Part shown: positions 34,634-45,014 of the stretch, piece by piece
Layout of the letters: every line of letters begins with the position of its first letter
How positions within the stretch are numbered: position 1 is the first letter of the stretch
The notes under the pieces: model-generated
Told to the model about the DNA's origin: nothing
What the model saw: the letters and a program-made list of their open reading frames with translations, nothing else
Database searches by the model: none
Source of the DNA: a bacterium
GTDB taxonomy: Bacteria; UBP4; UBA4092; JAOAEQ01
Reading direction: 5' to 3'
Length of the DNA stretch: 64,000 nucleotides
Assembly: GCA_026416715.1 (NCBI GenBank)
Contig: JAOAEQ010000008.1
Location: 59,338-123,337 of the forward strand
Program-made: the position numbers and the translations under genes

Positions 34634-35409
34634 TCATACTAAACCGACTGACTAACTCCTATGGTAAGATATAATGATTAGAATAAGTTTCATCAATAGA
34701 ATTGGACTTTATCCATACTTAGTCCTAATACAAAATTTAGTGGAATTTACCTATAGAACGGATGGTTCAGTTATTTAAGTATGAACGCCTGAATCCTAGA
34801 CCTGTAGGGAACGAATAAACCTTCGTACATCGAGTATCAAGAATCGGGATTCAACCCTCCTAAGGACCTCCCTCTTGTTTCTGTAACCATTCACCCGGCA
34901 TTTCATTTTATGCTCAACGAATCTCACTCGTTGGAACTAGAGCTAATAGACTTTCAACCCTAACAGGTCTAGAACCGGTGTTTCGCGCACCGTCGAAATT
35001 TTTGACTTAACTTTACCCGTGAAAAAATCCGTCATCAGCGGTGAGAATTCAACATCTGAATTTTTTAATCATTCCTAAATTTTATCATAAGAAATATTTG
35101 TCTTTTATGTTCAACCCTTTCTATTGATGAAGCGGATTTTTATACCTTTAATAGAATTAGACTTTAGTCCATACATTGGTCCTAATGTAGAATCTGCAAT
35201 GATACTATTTCTATCCGAAATTTAATGGTAACGTAACTATTATTAGCTCAACTTAATCCGAAATTAAAGGTGCACTGTTTCTCGACTTGGTTCGTGGTTT
35301 TCAGTTATAATAATCGTAAATACGGGTTGCCTTGACTGTAACTTCTCAGAACGACATTAGACCATGGGAGTAAAGTTGAAGCAAAGGGTATTAGAATTTA
35401 ACCGTAACT
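34634..35409. other. 776-bp gap without recognisable gene
   Basis: No supported coding frame or RNA. It contains a diverged direct repeat (aatagaattggactttatcc at 34695 and a variant at 35150 reading aatagaattagactttagtcc), a small hairpin caacga/tcgttg at 34916-34934, and an inverted pair ctagacctgtaggg (34797) with ccctaacaggtctag (34959). It may be decayed sequence between the discoidin gene and tamB. Confidence 0.5.
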
Positions 35410-38400
35410 ATGTTCCGTCATAGGATCAATAAAATTCGCAAATTAAAATTACGATATAAACTGTTAATAGGTTTTGCGCTCGGCTGGTGCTATGTATTTC
35501 TAATAGGTGGCATTTTATTACAAAGCTCGGAGTTTCGTGGGTATCTAAAATCGAAATTAATTGCTGAGCTAGAAAAAAATCTACATGCGAAAGTTTCAAT
35601 AGGCGAAATTTCTGGAAATATTTTTTCGCGCGTTCGAATTCGGAATGTTCAGATAACCTCAGCGATCAATGGGCAACAATCAACATTGAAAAATCTATTT
35701 ACTGCTGAGCAGGTCTCGGTTCGGTTTAGCCTTTGGGAAGCATTCCAGGGAAATCTCGGATTTGCCCATTTACAATTGATTCGACCAAAACTCATCCTAT
35801 ATACCGAAACGTTCACCCAACCGCGTCATGCAGTTCCTGAGAGAATGAAACCGAGAATTCAATTCCGTTGGATTCAACTCGAGTCAGCTACCGTTGAATT
35901 ACATCATCGAGATAAAACCTATGCGCTGGAACAATTCAATTTCGCTGGTAGTATTAGTTATACCGACCCCAAATTATATCTCGCGATTCGGAAATGTTCC
36001 GGGACTATTGCTGGCATTCCGATTCAAGAGTTACGCGGGTCACTGCGGCTAGACGATAAACAGGTTGTAGTTCAGAACCTACGGGTCACTGGAAAGAATA
36101 TCCAGCTGGTAGCAAACGGAACTATCATTGGCTATAATTCTACTGAACCTACAGTTAATCTAGAACTAAACGCTACCAAACTTCCGTTGCAAAATCTGGT
36201 TGCACTTCACCCAGTTTCCAAATCGATTCCATTAACCGGAACTGCTAAATGTTTTGCTACGATTATTGGAAGCGGAAAAAATCTTACCGGAACCGGGGAA
36301 CTCTTTATTCCAGAAGGCAGTTATACGAGTATCCCGTTTTCGGAATTCCACATGCGGTTTAGTATCTCGACTGGAATAATAACGTTCGATAGAGTGAAAT
36401 GTTCAATGTTCGGCGGGACGGTTACAGCAAGTGCAACGGTATCTCTCCAAAACGAAAGAGTGGAAACACCGACGACCACACGCAGGAACGACCTACAGCA
36501 CAATCAATCGGAATATAAATTCTCGCTCGCGGTAAAAGCGGAAAATATTGCGCTTGATAAATTCCAAGTACGGAGTTCAGCTACCCGCGAAGCGCAATCA
36601 AAAATTTCCGGAAGTATCAATAGCGAATTGGAAATGACGGGAAATTTAACGAGTCCGAAAACTTGGACCGGAACCGGACGAGTAACTTGGATGAATGGAA
36701 GATATAAGAAGATTACAGTTACTGTTGCTGAATCGCGGTTCAGTATAGCTACCGGATATGTTGCACTGCAAGAAACTCGAATTCAGACACCGGAATTAAC
36801 CGCGGTTGGTTCGGGCTTATTTAAACCAAGCTCAAGCGAATATCGGTTTCGAGTTCAGGTAACCGCATTGAATTTATCGCTATTAAATCAGATGACGAAT
36901 CTCCCTGAATGTTCTGGTCAGGGAACCGCAGAGTTCGAGTTAATCGGTTCGGTGAAAACGGTTCCGCGCATAACCGGCACATTTATTGTAAATAACGGAA
37001 CGGTTGGGAGATTGCAATTTGCTTCGCTCTCCGGTCAGATGACGGCTGAAAATGAGATGATTGTCCGAGTCTCTAAACTTCGAGTGGGAGATGGAATGGA
37101 TGTAAACGGGAACGCGGAATTGAAATTTCTTGAAGGGAACCAACTCCAAATAATTTCTGCACGGTTAACCCGCGGTGACTCAGAATTAGCCGGCAGCGGA
37201 ACCATTGATTTAACCAAAAAACTTACCACATTCCAGTTTTCAGGGAAATCAATGTCGCTTGCTGATGTTTCGCAACTACAGGCAATATTACCGAATATAG
37301 CTGGTAAATTTAACCTTGATGGAACTATTACTGGACCATTTACCGCTCCGGTTATTTCCAGCAGAGTCTTTCTATATTCAATAACCGCGAATAGACAGCC
37401 GATATCAGACTTGACTGGTACCCTGAGTTATCAAATGGCACAGAAATCGATTGAACTTGACCTCACCGGAGCAGGATATCGTCTCCAGGGGAATATCGTC
37501 GGTGTTGGACAAGACCCGAACTATCATTTCCTGATTACTGCTCAACGAGCAGATTTTCGGCTTATTGCTGCTGTACTACGGTTTCCGGTGCAATTCGCCT
37601 CCGCTCAGTTAACCGGTTCCGGAACTATCTCCGGGAAAAAATTGAATCTACTATTGTCCGGGAATTGCCAGACATTAGACCTAATTCTAGCAAAATCTAA
37701 CCAAAAAGTATCGGTAGTTGATGGAACCTATTCCGGAAAAATCAGTGGGAAATCCGGGAACATCCAATTAATCGCAGGAGCAGTCAAAGCGTTTGAAACT
37801 AACTATAAAAGAAACACTCCCACCACTCAAGACCTAATCGCAAGTTTAGATAATATAAAAACCGAATTTAGCTGGGCAAATGAAAATCAAAACAACCAAA
37901 TTCAGGGCAACGGAATAATTACTGCGGTGCATGGGACTATTTCTTCAATTCCAATAACAAATTTGCAGTTGCAACTCCAGCTCGATTCCGGAAAGTTAAC
38001 AGTGGCAAATAGCCGGTTTAGAAGTTGTGATGGTATATTTGATTTAACGGGAACGGTTAAATGGATGACGAAACCATCTAGCTACCAATTCTCAGCAACG
38101 ATTCGCAATATGCAAGCGAATACCCTACTTCGCTATCTTCCAGGAACAGACCGGTTCCGCGATGCTACCGGACTGATTAACGCTAGCTTGAATATTTCCG
38201 GGTCTGAGTTCGATGTTACGACCTTTGTGGGAAAAGGAAATCTGAGTTTAAGCCAAGTTCGAATTATGAACCGCAACATCGATTCGATTACGGCAACGGT
38301 TGAAATCAGTCGGGATAAATTGCTGATTACGTCCGCGAATTTAACCCATAATCATACTACCGCGAGTTTAACCGGCTGGTTCGATAGAACCCAGCATCTT

Positions 38401-40074
38401 GATATAATCGCTAAAGGTAATACGGATGATTTAACCCAATGGTTGCCGAAAACGAAAGGAGCAGCGCAGTTTACGTTGCATTGGACGAATACGTTACAAG
38501 CGCCGGTATTATTTGCCGAACTCGAATCAGACGCTGGTGGATATGGTCGGATTCTTTGGGAACAGGCGCGGATTTATGTACAACTATCAGATGCAATGCA
38601 GGGAACAATAACGTTCAGCAGCGATCGGATTCATATCGGGACCCAACAGTTTGACCGCGCTACCGCCAATATTCTCCTCAAAGACCCAGTAGTAGAAATG
38701 TCACAATTTGAAGCGAATCTAAGTGATGGCGGTGCACACGCAACAGGAAAGGTCAATCTGCAAACTGGAGTGGTTACGTTAACTTTAACTGGGAAAAAAC
38801 TCGATCTTTTGAGTTTACTGTTTTCTGGGAAACAAGCGCCGCTTTGGGAGTCTGGTGATGTTTATTTGCAGGGAGAATTTAATGGGAACTATAAACAACA
38901 TACTGCGACCGCAATCTTTCACCAATTCCAAATTGTTTCAAAAGCGAAATCGTGGGGACTCGGGTCTCGCCCGACATTGGTTAATGGGCAGGATGTAATT
39001 ATTACCTGGCAGAATGATCGGGTATTGGTCCCGGTCGCTAAATTTACCGATGGAACCGGAACATTTACTTTACAAGGAGAAATCGAGTTAACGCCGGAAT
39101 ATCGGTTAAAAAATTATGTATTTACGCTGCAAGGACAAGACGTTACTTGGCCTATTCTTCGCGGGTTACAAGCGGTATATCATCCACAGTTATCATTGCG
39201 CAAAACAACTACCGGCACTATTTTTTCTGGCGATTTTCTGATTACTAAAGCCGATATTAACGGACCGATTATGTTCGCTCCATCTCCTGTCAATATTCCG
39301 AAATCAAATCACGTGACCAATTTTAAAGCTTCTCCCTTAGAGTTAGATTTACTGTTTCGAGCCCAAGATAAACTCCATCTTAAAACAAATCTACTCGAAG
39401 TGGATGGCAAAGGATGGATTAAACTTACCGGACCAGCGAATGAGCCGAAAGTTGAATATGAATTTCGGTCAGTTGGTGGCGCAGTGTTTTTCCGCGGATA
39501 TAAATTCCAGATCGTTAAAGCGGAAGCGAAACCATTTGAATCGAATAGTTTTAATCCATTACTCGATTTATTTGCACAACGAAAAATCCGAACGATGGAT
39601 GTTAACCTTCGGTTCTACGGCACGCTGCAGGATTATGAAATAACCTTGACTTCTGACCCGCCATTAGAGCAATCTGATATTATGGCATTATTAGCTACCG
39701 GAAAAACCACGGAAGAATTACGCACGGCAACAGGAACTGGCAGTGAACGCGTTGCATACGGATTAGCTGCAGGATATATTGGTGAAGAAATTTTAAATAC
39801 TATTGGGAATCCGTTGGTTCGTGCGGTAGGCATAGACCGGGTAGGGGTAGATTATGAGACCAGTAATGAACCCCGGGTTAAAGTTGAAAAAGATTTAGGG
39901 AAACGCGTTACGGTTTCGTATAGCATGGGAGTAACTAAAAATGCTGACCCGAAAGCGCAGGTTGAACTGCAACTCGGCAAACATCTATCGTTAATTGGGT
40001 CTACCGGTCAAAATACGTTAACCCAGACGGCTACCGGTGCGGTAGATTTGGAACTGAAATTTAGAACAAAATAA
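35410..40074 (+). CDS. tamB: TamB-like inner membrane-anchored protein
   Basis: 1554 residues. A single N-terminal helix (about 17-36) anchors a very long beta-rich periplasmic protein with AsmA-like repeats (many GSGTI, LTGT and SGKI segments). The C-terminal 400 residues form the TamB domain: MDVNLRFYGTLQDYEITL, PPLEQSDIMALLATGKT, RVKVEKDLGKRVTVSYS. TamB-type proteins are bridge-like and serve phospholipid transport and outer membrane protein assembly. No tamA-like barrel is adjacent. Confidence 0.9.
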   Translation: MFRHRINKIRKLKLRYKLLIGFALGWCYVFLIGGILLQSSEFRGYLKSKLIAELEKNLHAKVSIGEISGNIFSRVRIRNVQITSAINGQQSTLKNLFTAEQVSVRFSLWEAFQGNLGFAHLQLIRPKLILYTETFTQPRHAVPERMKPRIQFRWIQLESATVELHHRDKTYALEQFNFAGSISYTDPKLYLAIRKCSGTIAGIPIQELRGSLRLDDKQVVVQNLRVTGKNIQLVANGTIIGYNSTEPTVNLELNATKLPLQNLVALHPVSKSIPLTGTAKCFATIIGSGKNLTGTGELFIPEGSYTSIPFSEFHMRFSISTGIITFDRVKCSMFGGTVTASATVSLQNERVETPTTTRRNDLQHNQSEYKFSLAVKAENIALDKFQVRSSATREAQSKISGSINSELEMTGNLTSPKTWTGTGRVTWMNGRYKKITVTVAESRFSIATGYVALQETRIQTPELTAVGSGLFKPSSSEYRFRVQVTALNLSLLNQMTNLPECSGQGTAEFELIGSVKTVPRITGTFIVNNGTVGRLQFASLSGQMTAENEMIVRVSKLRVGDGMDVNGNAELKFLEGNQLQIISARLTRGDSELAGSGTIDLTKKLTTFQFSGKSMSLADVSQLQAILPNIAGKFNLDGTITGPFTAPVISSRVFLYSITANRQPISDLTGTLSYQMAQKSIELDLTGAGYRLQGNIVGVGQDPNYHFLITAQRADFRLIAAVLRFPVQFASAQLTGSGTISGKKLNLLLSGNCQTLDLILAKSNQKVSVVDGTYSGKISGKSGNIQLIAGAVKAFETNYKRNTPTTQDLIASLDNIKTEFSWANENQNNQIQGNGIITAVHGTISSIPITNLQLQLQLDSGKLTVANSRFRSCDGIFDLTGTVKWMTKPSSYQFSATIRNMQANTLLRYLPGTDRFRDATGLINASLNISGSEFDVTTFVGKGNLSLSQVRIMNRNIDSITATVEISRDKLLITSANLTHNHTTASLTGWFDRTQHLDIIAKGNTDDLTQWLPKTKGAAQFTLHWTNTLQAPVLFAELESDAGGYGRILWEQARIYVQLSDAMQGTITFSSDRIHIGTQQFDRATANILLKDPVVEMSQFEANLSDGGAHATGKVNLQTGVVTLTLTGKKLDLLSLLFSGKQAPLWESGDVYLQGEFNGNYKQHTATAIFHQFQIVSKAKSWGLGSRPTLVNGQDVIITWQNDRVLVPVAKFTDGTGTFTLQGEIELTPEYRLKNYVFTLQGQDVTWPILRGLQAVYHPQLSLRKTTTGTIFSGDFLITKADINGPIMFAPSPVNIPKSNHVTNFKASPLELDLLFRAQDKLHLKTNLLEVDGKGWIKLTGPANEPKVEYEFRSVGGAVFFRGYKFQIVKAEAKPFESNSFNPLLDLFAQRKIRTMDVNLRFYGTLQDYEITLTSDPPLEQSDIMALLATGKTTEELRTATGTGSERVAYGLAAGYIGEEILNTIGNPLVRAVGIDRVGVDYETSNEPRVKVEKDLGKRVTVSYSMGVTKNADPKAQVELQLGKHLSLIGSTGQNTLTQTATGAVDLELKFRTK

Positions 40075-40185
40075 TTGTAAGCAATTACGCCCGAGTAAAA
40101 ACGGAAAATTCTAACGATTATATTCAATTTAAATCCAAAGAAAAAATTCTTGGAATTAGATTGAAGTCTGAGTAATCATTACTTG

Positions 40186-40650
40186 ATGGAATCTAAGAAG
40201 TTTATTGCAGATGCTATGCTTGGTCGGTTAGCTCGCTGGTTACGTATCCTCGGATATGATACGGTATATCGCAAGCATACCAGCGATGCGGTTATTGTGG
40301 CGCAAGCGATTCGAGAACAACGAATTATCTTAACCCGGGATCGGCATTTTACGAAAATGAAATCAGCGAAAAATCATTTCTTAATTTCAAGCACACGGTT
40401 AGCCGACCAGTTTCGAGAAGTAGTTACCGCATTTCAATTAAACACGAATCAATATATTTTCACCCGATGTGCGGAATGTAATACTCCGTTAGTTCCAGTT
40501 AATAAAACTGAAATCATCCATCGTTTGCCGCTCTATGTTGCCAAAACGCAGGATAAATTCAGCCGTTGTCCGAGCTGCAACCGCCTCTATTGGGCAGGAA
40601 CACATTTAAATCTGATGCGAAAAAAAATAGATACGATGTTACATGGATAA
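40186..40650 (+). CDS. Mut7-C RNase domain protein
   Basis: 154 residues from ATG 40186. The PIN-like Mut7-C fold shows FIADAMLGRLARWLRILGYDT with Asp9, a DAVIVAQA helix and IILTRDRHF with Asp52; a zinc ribbon follows with CxxC at 95/98 and CxxC at 128/131. Family members are predicted ribonucleases; the target is unknown. Its stop overlaps the next gene by 8 bp, implying coupled translation, although the functions seem unrelated. Confidence 0.88.
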   Translation: MESKKFIADAMLGRLARWLRILGYDTVYRKHTSDAVIVAQAIREQRIILTRDRHFTKMKSAKNHFLISSTRLADQFREVVTAFQLNTNQYIFTRCAECNTPLVPVNKTEIIHRLPLYVAKTQDKFSRCPSCNRLYWAGTHLNLMRKKIDTMLHG

Positions 40651-42541
40651 ACCGTTATTATCATTTTCTCTTCTCCTGATATTATTATTCCTTCTCCCGC
40701 AATTTATTTTCCCGCTTGCTGAGGATTCCTATCTTATTCCAAAATTTACCTTATTATATTTCGGCATTATCCTAATCTTATTTTTATCAATCAGAAATCT
40801 TAAACATCAGATCTTAAATGTGCACTTATCGCTGATTGCTTACTGCTTAGTGGTCTTTCTTGTTCTCAATATTATCTCGCTTAGTTATGCATCAAGCATC
40901 CAGTTAGCTGCGAAAGAAATCCAGAAATGGGTCTTTTTAGTTTTGCTGTATTTCATTTTTATTTGGCTAATCCGAACCGAAAAACAGCTCGAAAAAATTG
41001 GGTATAGTTTACTTGTTTCTGGATTAGTAACCGCTATTTGGACGATACTGCAAGATTACCGAATACCATTATTCCGAGTGTTACCAAGACTACCTGACTG
41101 GCGCGGATATTTGGTTGCCGGGCTGGGTAATTCCGATTATGTCGCCGGATTTCTCGTTTCGATATTTCCGCTCGGCTTTGTTTACTATGCTGGTGTTACT
41201 GAAACGAAACGGAAAGTTTTTTTGTTCATCAGCTTATCCTTGATTTACGCGGCGTTAATTATCACGTTTTCAGTTGGAGCAAATGCAGGTTTGATTCTCG
41301 GGATGACTCTGGTTCTCGGATATATGTTTTATCATCGGAAACAACAAGGTTGGTTTCAGGATATTCGTCGTTGGCTCTGGCTAATACTTATTTTTGCTGG
41401 GATTACTGCGTTCTATTCATTACCGATTCCATTCAATGGTCGCGGCGAATCTATTTTTACCCAAGCATTTAAATCCGCTCGCTGGAAAGAGGGCGGGAAT
41501 ACCCGATTCGTTATCTGGTCGAACACTTGGGAACTTATCAAAGCCCAGCCGTTCTTTGGAACCGGCGCCGGCAATTTTACTTATCGCTATCTTGATTACA
41601 TCGCCCCCCAGATTTTAACGAATCCGCGAATGAAACCATATTCCGGCGAATATACGAATGCAGCGCATAATGAGATCCTTCATACTTGGGCAGAACTCGG
41701 GCTACCTGGAGTTATAATCTTACTTTTACTGATTACTAGCTTCTATTTTTCTGTTTGGAGAATACTCTTTAAGCAGACTGAAATGTTATCTCGTAACCCT
41801 AAAACCAATGAATCTCTAAATACTAACGACTGTCTATTGTCTGCCTCTTTACTTGGGGGAATCGGTGGGTTTACCGCACTGCTCATCTATGGATTAATGA
41901 GTTATCCGCTTCATCTACCGACAACCGCTATGGTGTTTATCTTCTATCTTGCGATTCCGGAGATTATTTTGAATCTTAGCAATCAATCTCCAATCCTCGA
42001 TAGTAGCACATCAAAACCCCGACCACAATTTGAAAGTATCAGCTTTTCCCTATCTACTAGCTTCTATCTTCTAAGTTCAATCTTATTTATCCTTTTATCA
42101 TTCTGGGCGGTTCGTCCGTTCATCGCCGATATCTATTTCCGTATCGGGAAAGATGCGTTAAAAATCCAGAATGAACCGCAAGCGGTAGCTGCATTTATTG
42201 CTGCCACAAAGTGGGATAACCATGCGGATGCGCATTATCATCTTGGCGAGCTCTATCTTCGCGGTCGAGACTACGGCGGGCAGATTACTTTAGCGATAAC
42301 CGAATTTGAATCCGCTCGAAAACAACGGAACGATAAATATCTACTTTATGAACTTGGAGTCGCATATCAATTAGCAGAACGATATCAGGATGCATTAACC
42401 TGTTTTAAACCTTTAACGGAACGACAGCCGGATAATCCGGAATATTGGGAGCGATTATCGTATGTATATCTAAAACTTGGAAAGCTTGATTTATCTCATG
42501 AAGCGCATCTGAAAGCAACTGAACTGAAAAACAATGATTGA
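40643..42541 (+). CDS. O-antigen ligase-like (Wzy_C) protein with TPR
   Basis: 632 residues with about 12 membrane helices and a large loop. The Wzy_C part shows TRFVIWSNTWELIKAQPFFG, GAGNFTYRY and AHNEILHTWAELGLPG, with the conserved Arg and His of WaaL/PglL ligases. The C-terminus has TPR pairs (DAHYHLGELYLRGRDYG, ELGVAYQLAERYQDAL). It could be an O-antigen ligase, a polymerase or an O-oligosaccharyltransferase; sequence alone does not decide. Confidence 0.83.
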   Translation: MDKPLLSFSLLLILLFLLPQFIFPLAEDSYLIPKFTLLYFGIILILFLSIRNLKHQILNVHLSLIAYCLVVFLVLNIISLSYASSIQLAAKEIQKWVFLVLLYFIFIWLIRTEKQLEKIGYSLLVSGLVTAIWTILQDYRIPLFRVLPRLPDWRGYLVAGLGNSDYVAGFLVSIFPLGFVYYAGVTETKRKVFLFISLSLIYAALIITFSVGANAGLILGMTLVLGYMFYHRKQQGWFQDIRRWLWLILIFAGITAFYSLPIPFNGRGESIFTQAFKSARWKEGGNTRFVIWSNTWELIKAQPFFGTGAGNFTYRYLDYIAPQILTNPRMKPYSGEYTNAAHNEILHTWAELGLPGVIILLLLITSFYFSVWRILFKQTEMLSRNPKTNESLNTNDCLLSASLLGGIGGFTALLIYGLMSYPLHLPTTAMVFIFYLAIPEIILNLSNQSPILDSSTSKPRPQFESISFSLSTSFYLLSSILFILLSFWAVRPFIADIYFRIGKDALKIQNEPQAVAAFIAATKWDNHADAHYHLGELYLRGRDYGGQITLAITEFESARKQRNDKYLLYELGVAYQLAERYQDALTCFKPLTERQPDNPEYWERLSYVYLKLGKLDLSHEAHLKATELKNND

Positions 42542-43072
42542 ACACCCAATCTCTAAGTATTTAGCGATTTGAATTTAGTGGAGTTATTTTGATTATTTAT
42601 GAAATTTGGATGTTAGATTTAATTGAACCAGCATTTGCTAAATTTAGGATTTTATTTAATAATAATAGTTAGCAATTCGGAGGTTGTTTTATTTCGACCC
42701 CGACATATATTCGCAGCCGATGCGAAAATCCCTGGTGCCAAATAAGTGAAGGTCAATCCCGAAGGAATGATGGTATTTAATCCCTTCATGTACATGGTTG
42801 AAGATGCAAGGGTTAACTACTGGCACATTAGTCCCGCTAGAGAAGACTTACTGTTATCGATTCAGGTATTGATTGAGCGGTACCGAACAGGACGAAAGGT
42901 TTACCCGACCCAATTTCCGAGCATTCCAAGCTGGGCAAAACTCAATTGTCCTTAGCAGGGCTAATCACTGTCGCCGAGAGTTAGATTTGTCTTTGGCCGG
43001 ACATAAATTAACCCTAAAGGGATATCAACCGTGCGCTGTAGCGCCATCGTAAATATGGAGTTAAAAAAACTT
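42542..43072. other. 531-bp gap, no convincing gene
   Basis: The gap between the ligase-like gene and the deacetylase gene has no clear hairpin or promoter. A GTG-started frame of 69 codons (42746-42955) is open but has no ribosome-binding site and no family resemblance that I recognise; it may be chance or a gene remnant. Confidence 0.4.
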
Positions 43073-44038
43073 ATGCGAATTATTTCGTTTTTATTAATTT
43101 TAAGTATTTTATCTGGTGTTCTATTTGAAGTAACTATGACTAAAGGAGAACTCAACAATATGACATCCATAGTTGAAAAACCTAGAACCAGGCTGATTAT
43201 CCGTTGCGATGATATCGGACTCTGTCACGGGGTAAATATGGCATTTAGACGGGTTGCAGAACAGGGAATGGTTACTGCGGCTTCAGTTATGGTTACCACT
43301 CCCTGGATAGATGAAGCGGTTGAAATCCTGAACCAGCATCCGGAAATCAGCGTTGGTGTCCATTTAACGCTCAATAGCGAATGGAAAGAATATAAATGGG
43401 GACCGATTCTTCCCTATGACCAGGTTCCGACTCTGGTAAATGAATTCGGGAAATTCTATAGCACCCGGAAAGAATTTATGGCACATAAACCGAAAGTAGG
43501 TGAAGTAGCGAAAGAAATCCGGGCGCAACTTGATTTTGCGCTCCGAAAAGGTTTGAAAATCTCGTATATCGATAATCATATGGGCACAGCGATATCAACG
43601 CTTGAATTCCAACAAGAGATGGAGAAACTCGCAAAGGAATATAGGATCGGGATCTCGCGATATTTCGGAGAGATAGATATCGGGAACGTATATTCGTTTC
43701 CGCCGGAACAGAAATTAGCGGAAGGATTAAAACTCCTTGATGCGATGACCACCGCTGGAACCTATCTCTTGGTCTGTCATATCGGAACGGATACTCCGGA
43801 GATGCAAGCGATGACAGATGTTCATCCGTTCGGTTTAAAAAATATGTCTGTCCATCGGCAGGCGGAAGCGGATATGCTCTGCAATGCGCAGTTCAAACAA
43901 GCACTTCAAAAGAAAGGGATTCAACTTATCGGATATAATGAACTGATTAAAGAAGGACTGGATACAATGAAACGTCCGTTCACTTCTGATACCTACGAAA
44001 CCGTGATGCAAGATACGACCATTCGACCGGTAAAATAG
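43073..44038 (+). CDS. exported ChbG/YdjC-type carbohydrate deacetylase
   Basis: About 321 residues from ATG 43073 (GGAG 12 nt upstream); an ATG at 43055 is also in frame. A hydrophobic N-terminus (ISFLLILSILSGVLF) suggests export or anchoring. The ChbG fold is shown by LIIRCDDIGLCHGVNMAF (metal-binding DD), SVGVHLTLNSEW (metal His) and YIDNHMG. Family enzymes remove acetyl groups from oligosaccharides such as diacetylchitobiose. An exported version may trim surface or environmental glycans. Confidence 0.85.
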   Translation: MRIISFLLILSILSGVLFEVTMTKGELNNMTSIVEKPRTRLIIRCDDIGLCHGVNMAFRRVAEQGMVTAASVMVTTPWIDEAVEILNQHPEISVGVHLTLNSEWKEYKWGPILPYDQVPTLVNEFGKFYSTRKEFMAHKPKVGEVAKEIRAQLDFALRKGLKISYIDNHMGTAISTLEFQQEMEKLAKEYRIGISRYFGEIDIGNVYSFPPEQKLAEGLKLLDAMTTAGTYLLVCHIGTDTPEMQAMTDVHPFGLKNMSVHRQAEADMLCNAQFKQALQKKGIQLIGYNELIKEGLDTMKRPFTSDTYETVMQDTTIRPVK

Positions 44039-44189
44039 TAAATCCGAAATTCAAATATCACCACAAAATTCTGGATTTCAAAATTTGGGAGTTAGTTTGG
44101 TTTTATAATAAAAGCAACCTGTGAACTGAGTGAATCGTCTTATATAACAATTCCTATATATTTCGACTCGAGCTTTTATCTTCTATTCT

Positions 44190-44909
44190 ATGCTAATTTC
44201 TGCGACGAATCTCCATAAAACTTATCGGTTCGATCAGACCGAAGTTTTAGCGTTGCGCGGAGTTGATATCCAAATTAAATCGGGTGAATTTATTGCAATT
44301 ATGGGCCCTTCCGGTAGCGGGAAATCAACCTTAATGCATATTCTTGGCTGTTTAGATAAACCGTCTCAAGGGGAATATCAACTCGATGGAATTAAAGTTA
44401 GCGAGTTGGATGATAAAGCGTTATCTCGAATTAGAAATACGCAAATTGGGTTCGTATTCCAGTTTCATAATCTATTACCGCAGTTGACCGTGCTTGAGAA
44501 TGTAGAGATGCCATTGATTTATGCCGGAGTATCGCGTCGGATACGAACTAAAAAAGCGAAAGAGTTGCTTGATGCTGTCGGATTAGGCCATCGGCTGAAT
44601 CATGTTTCCACCAAACTATCCGGCGGAGAAAGTCAACGGGCAGCGATTGCGCGTGCGCTCGCGAACGACCCGAAACTGATTCTTGCGGATGAACCAACCG
44701 GTAACTTGGATACAAAAACTGGCGAACAAATTATGGCGCTATTTCAAAAAATTAACGAAATGGGGAGAACTATTGTTCTAGTTACTCACGAGCATGATAT
44801 TGCGCAGCATGCCAAACGTATCATCTTCGTTAAAGACGGTAAAATTCAGTTTGACCATCCGATACAAGAAAAAGACCGGATTATAGCCAAAGAAATAAAA
44901 AGTTTGTAA
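44190..44909 (+). CDS. lolD: LolD/MacB-type ABC transporter ATPase
   Basis: 239 residues: Walker A GPSGSGKST (39-47), LGCLDKPSQGEY typical of the MacB/LolD group, signature LSGGESQRAAIARAL, Walker B LILADEPTGNLD. LolD works with LolC/E-type permeases to release lipoproteins from the inner membrane. No permease gene is adjacent, so the partner must be encoded elsewhere. The name is by family; other ABC3 transporters use nearly identical ATPases. Confidence 0.82.
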   Translation: MLISATNLHKTYRFDQTEVLALRGVDIQIKSGEFIAIMGPSGSGKSTLMHILGCLDKPSQGEYQLDGIKVSELDDKALSRIRNTQIGFVFQFHNLLPQLTVLENVEMPLIYAGVSRRIRTKKAKELLDAVGLGHRLNHVSTKLSGGESQRAAIARALANDPKLILADEPTGNLDTKTGEQIMALFQKINEMGRTIVLVTHEHDIAQHAKRIIFVKDGKIQFDHPIQEKDRIIAKEIKSL

Positions 44910-45014
44910 GATTAGATACCTTTGTCTTACCGCAATATACTTTCCAGCATTTATTTTTAATGGACTTTCTTTTAGTATATACTATTTGTGTTTGTGTGAT
45001 TTATAGATAGACCA

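Noticed and set aside
42746-42955. 69-codon open frame starting with GTG
   Set aside because: No ribosome-binding site, no family resemblance, no conserved-looking composition; chance is as likely as a gene remnant.
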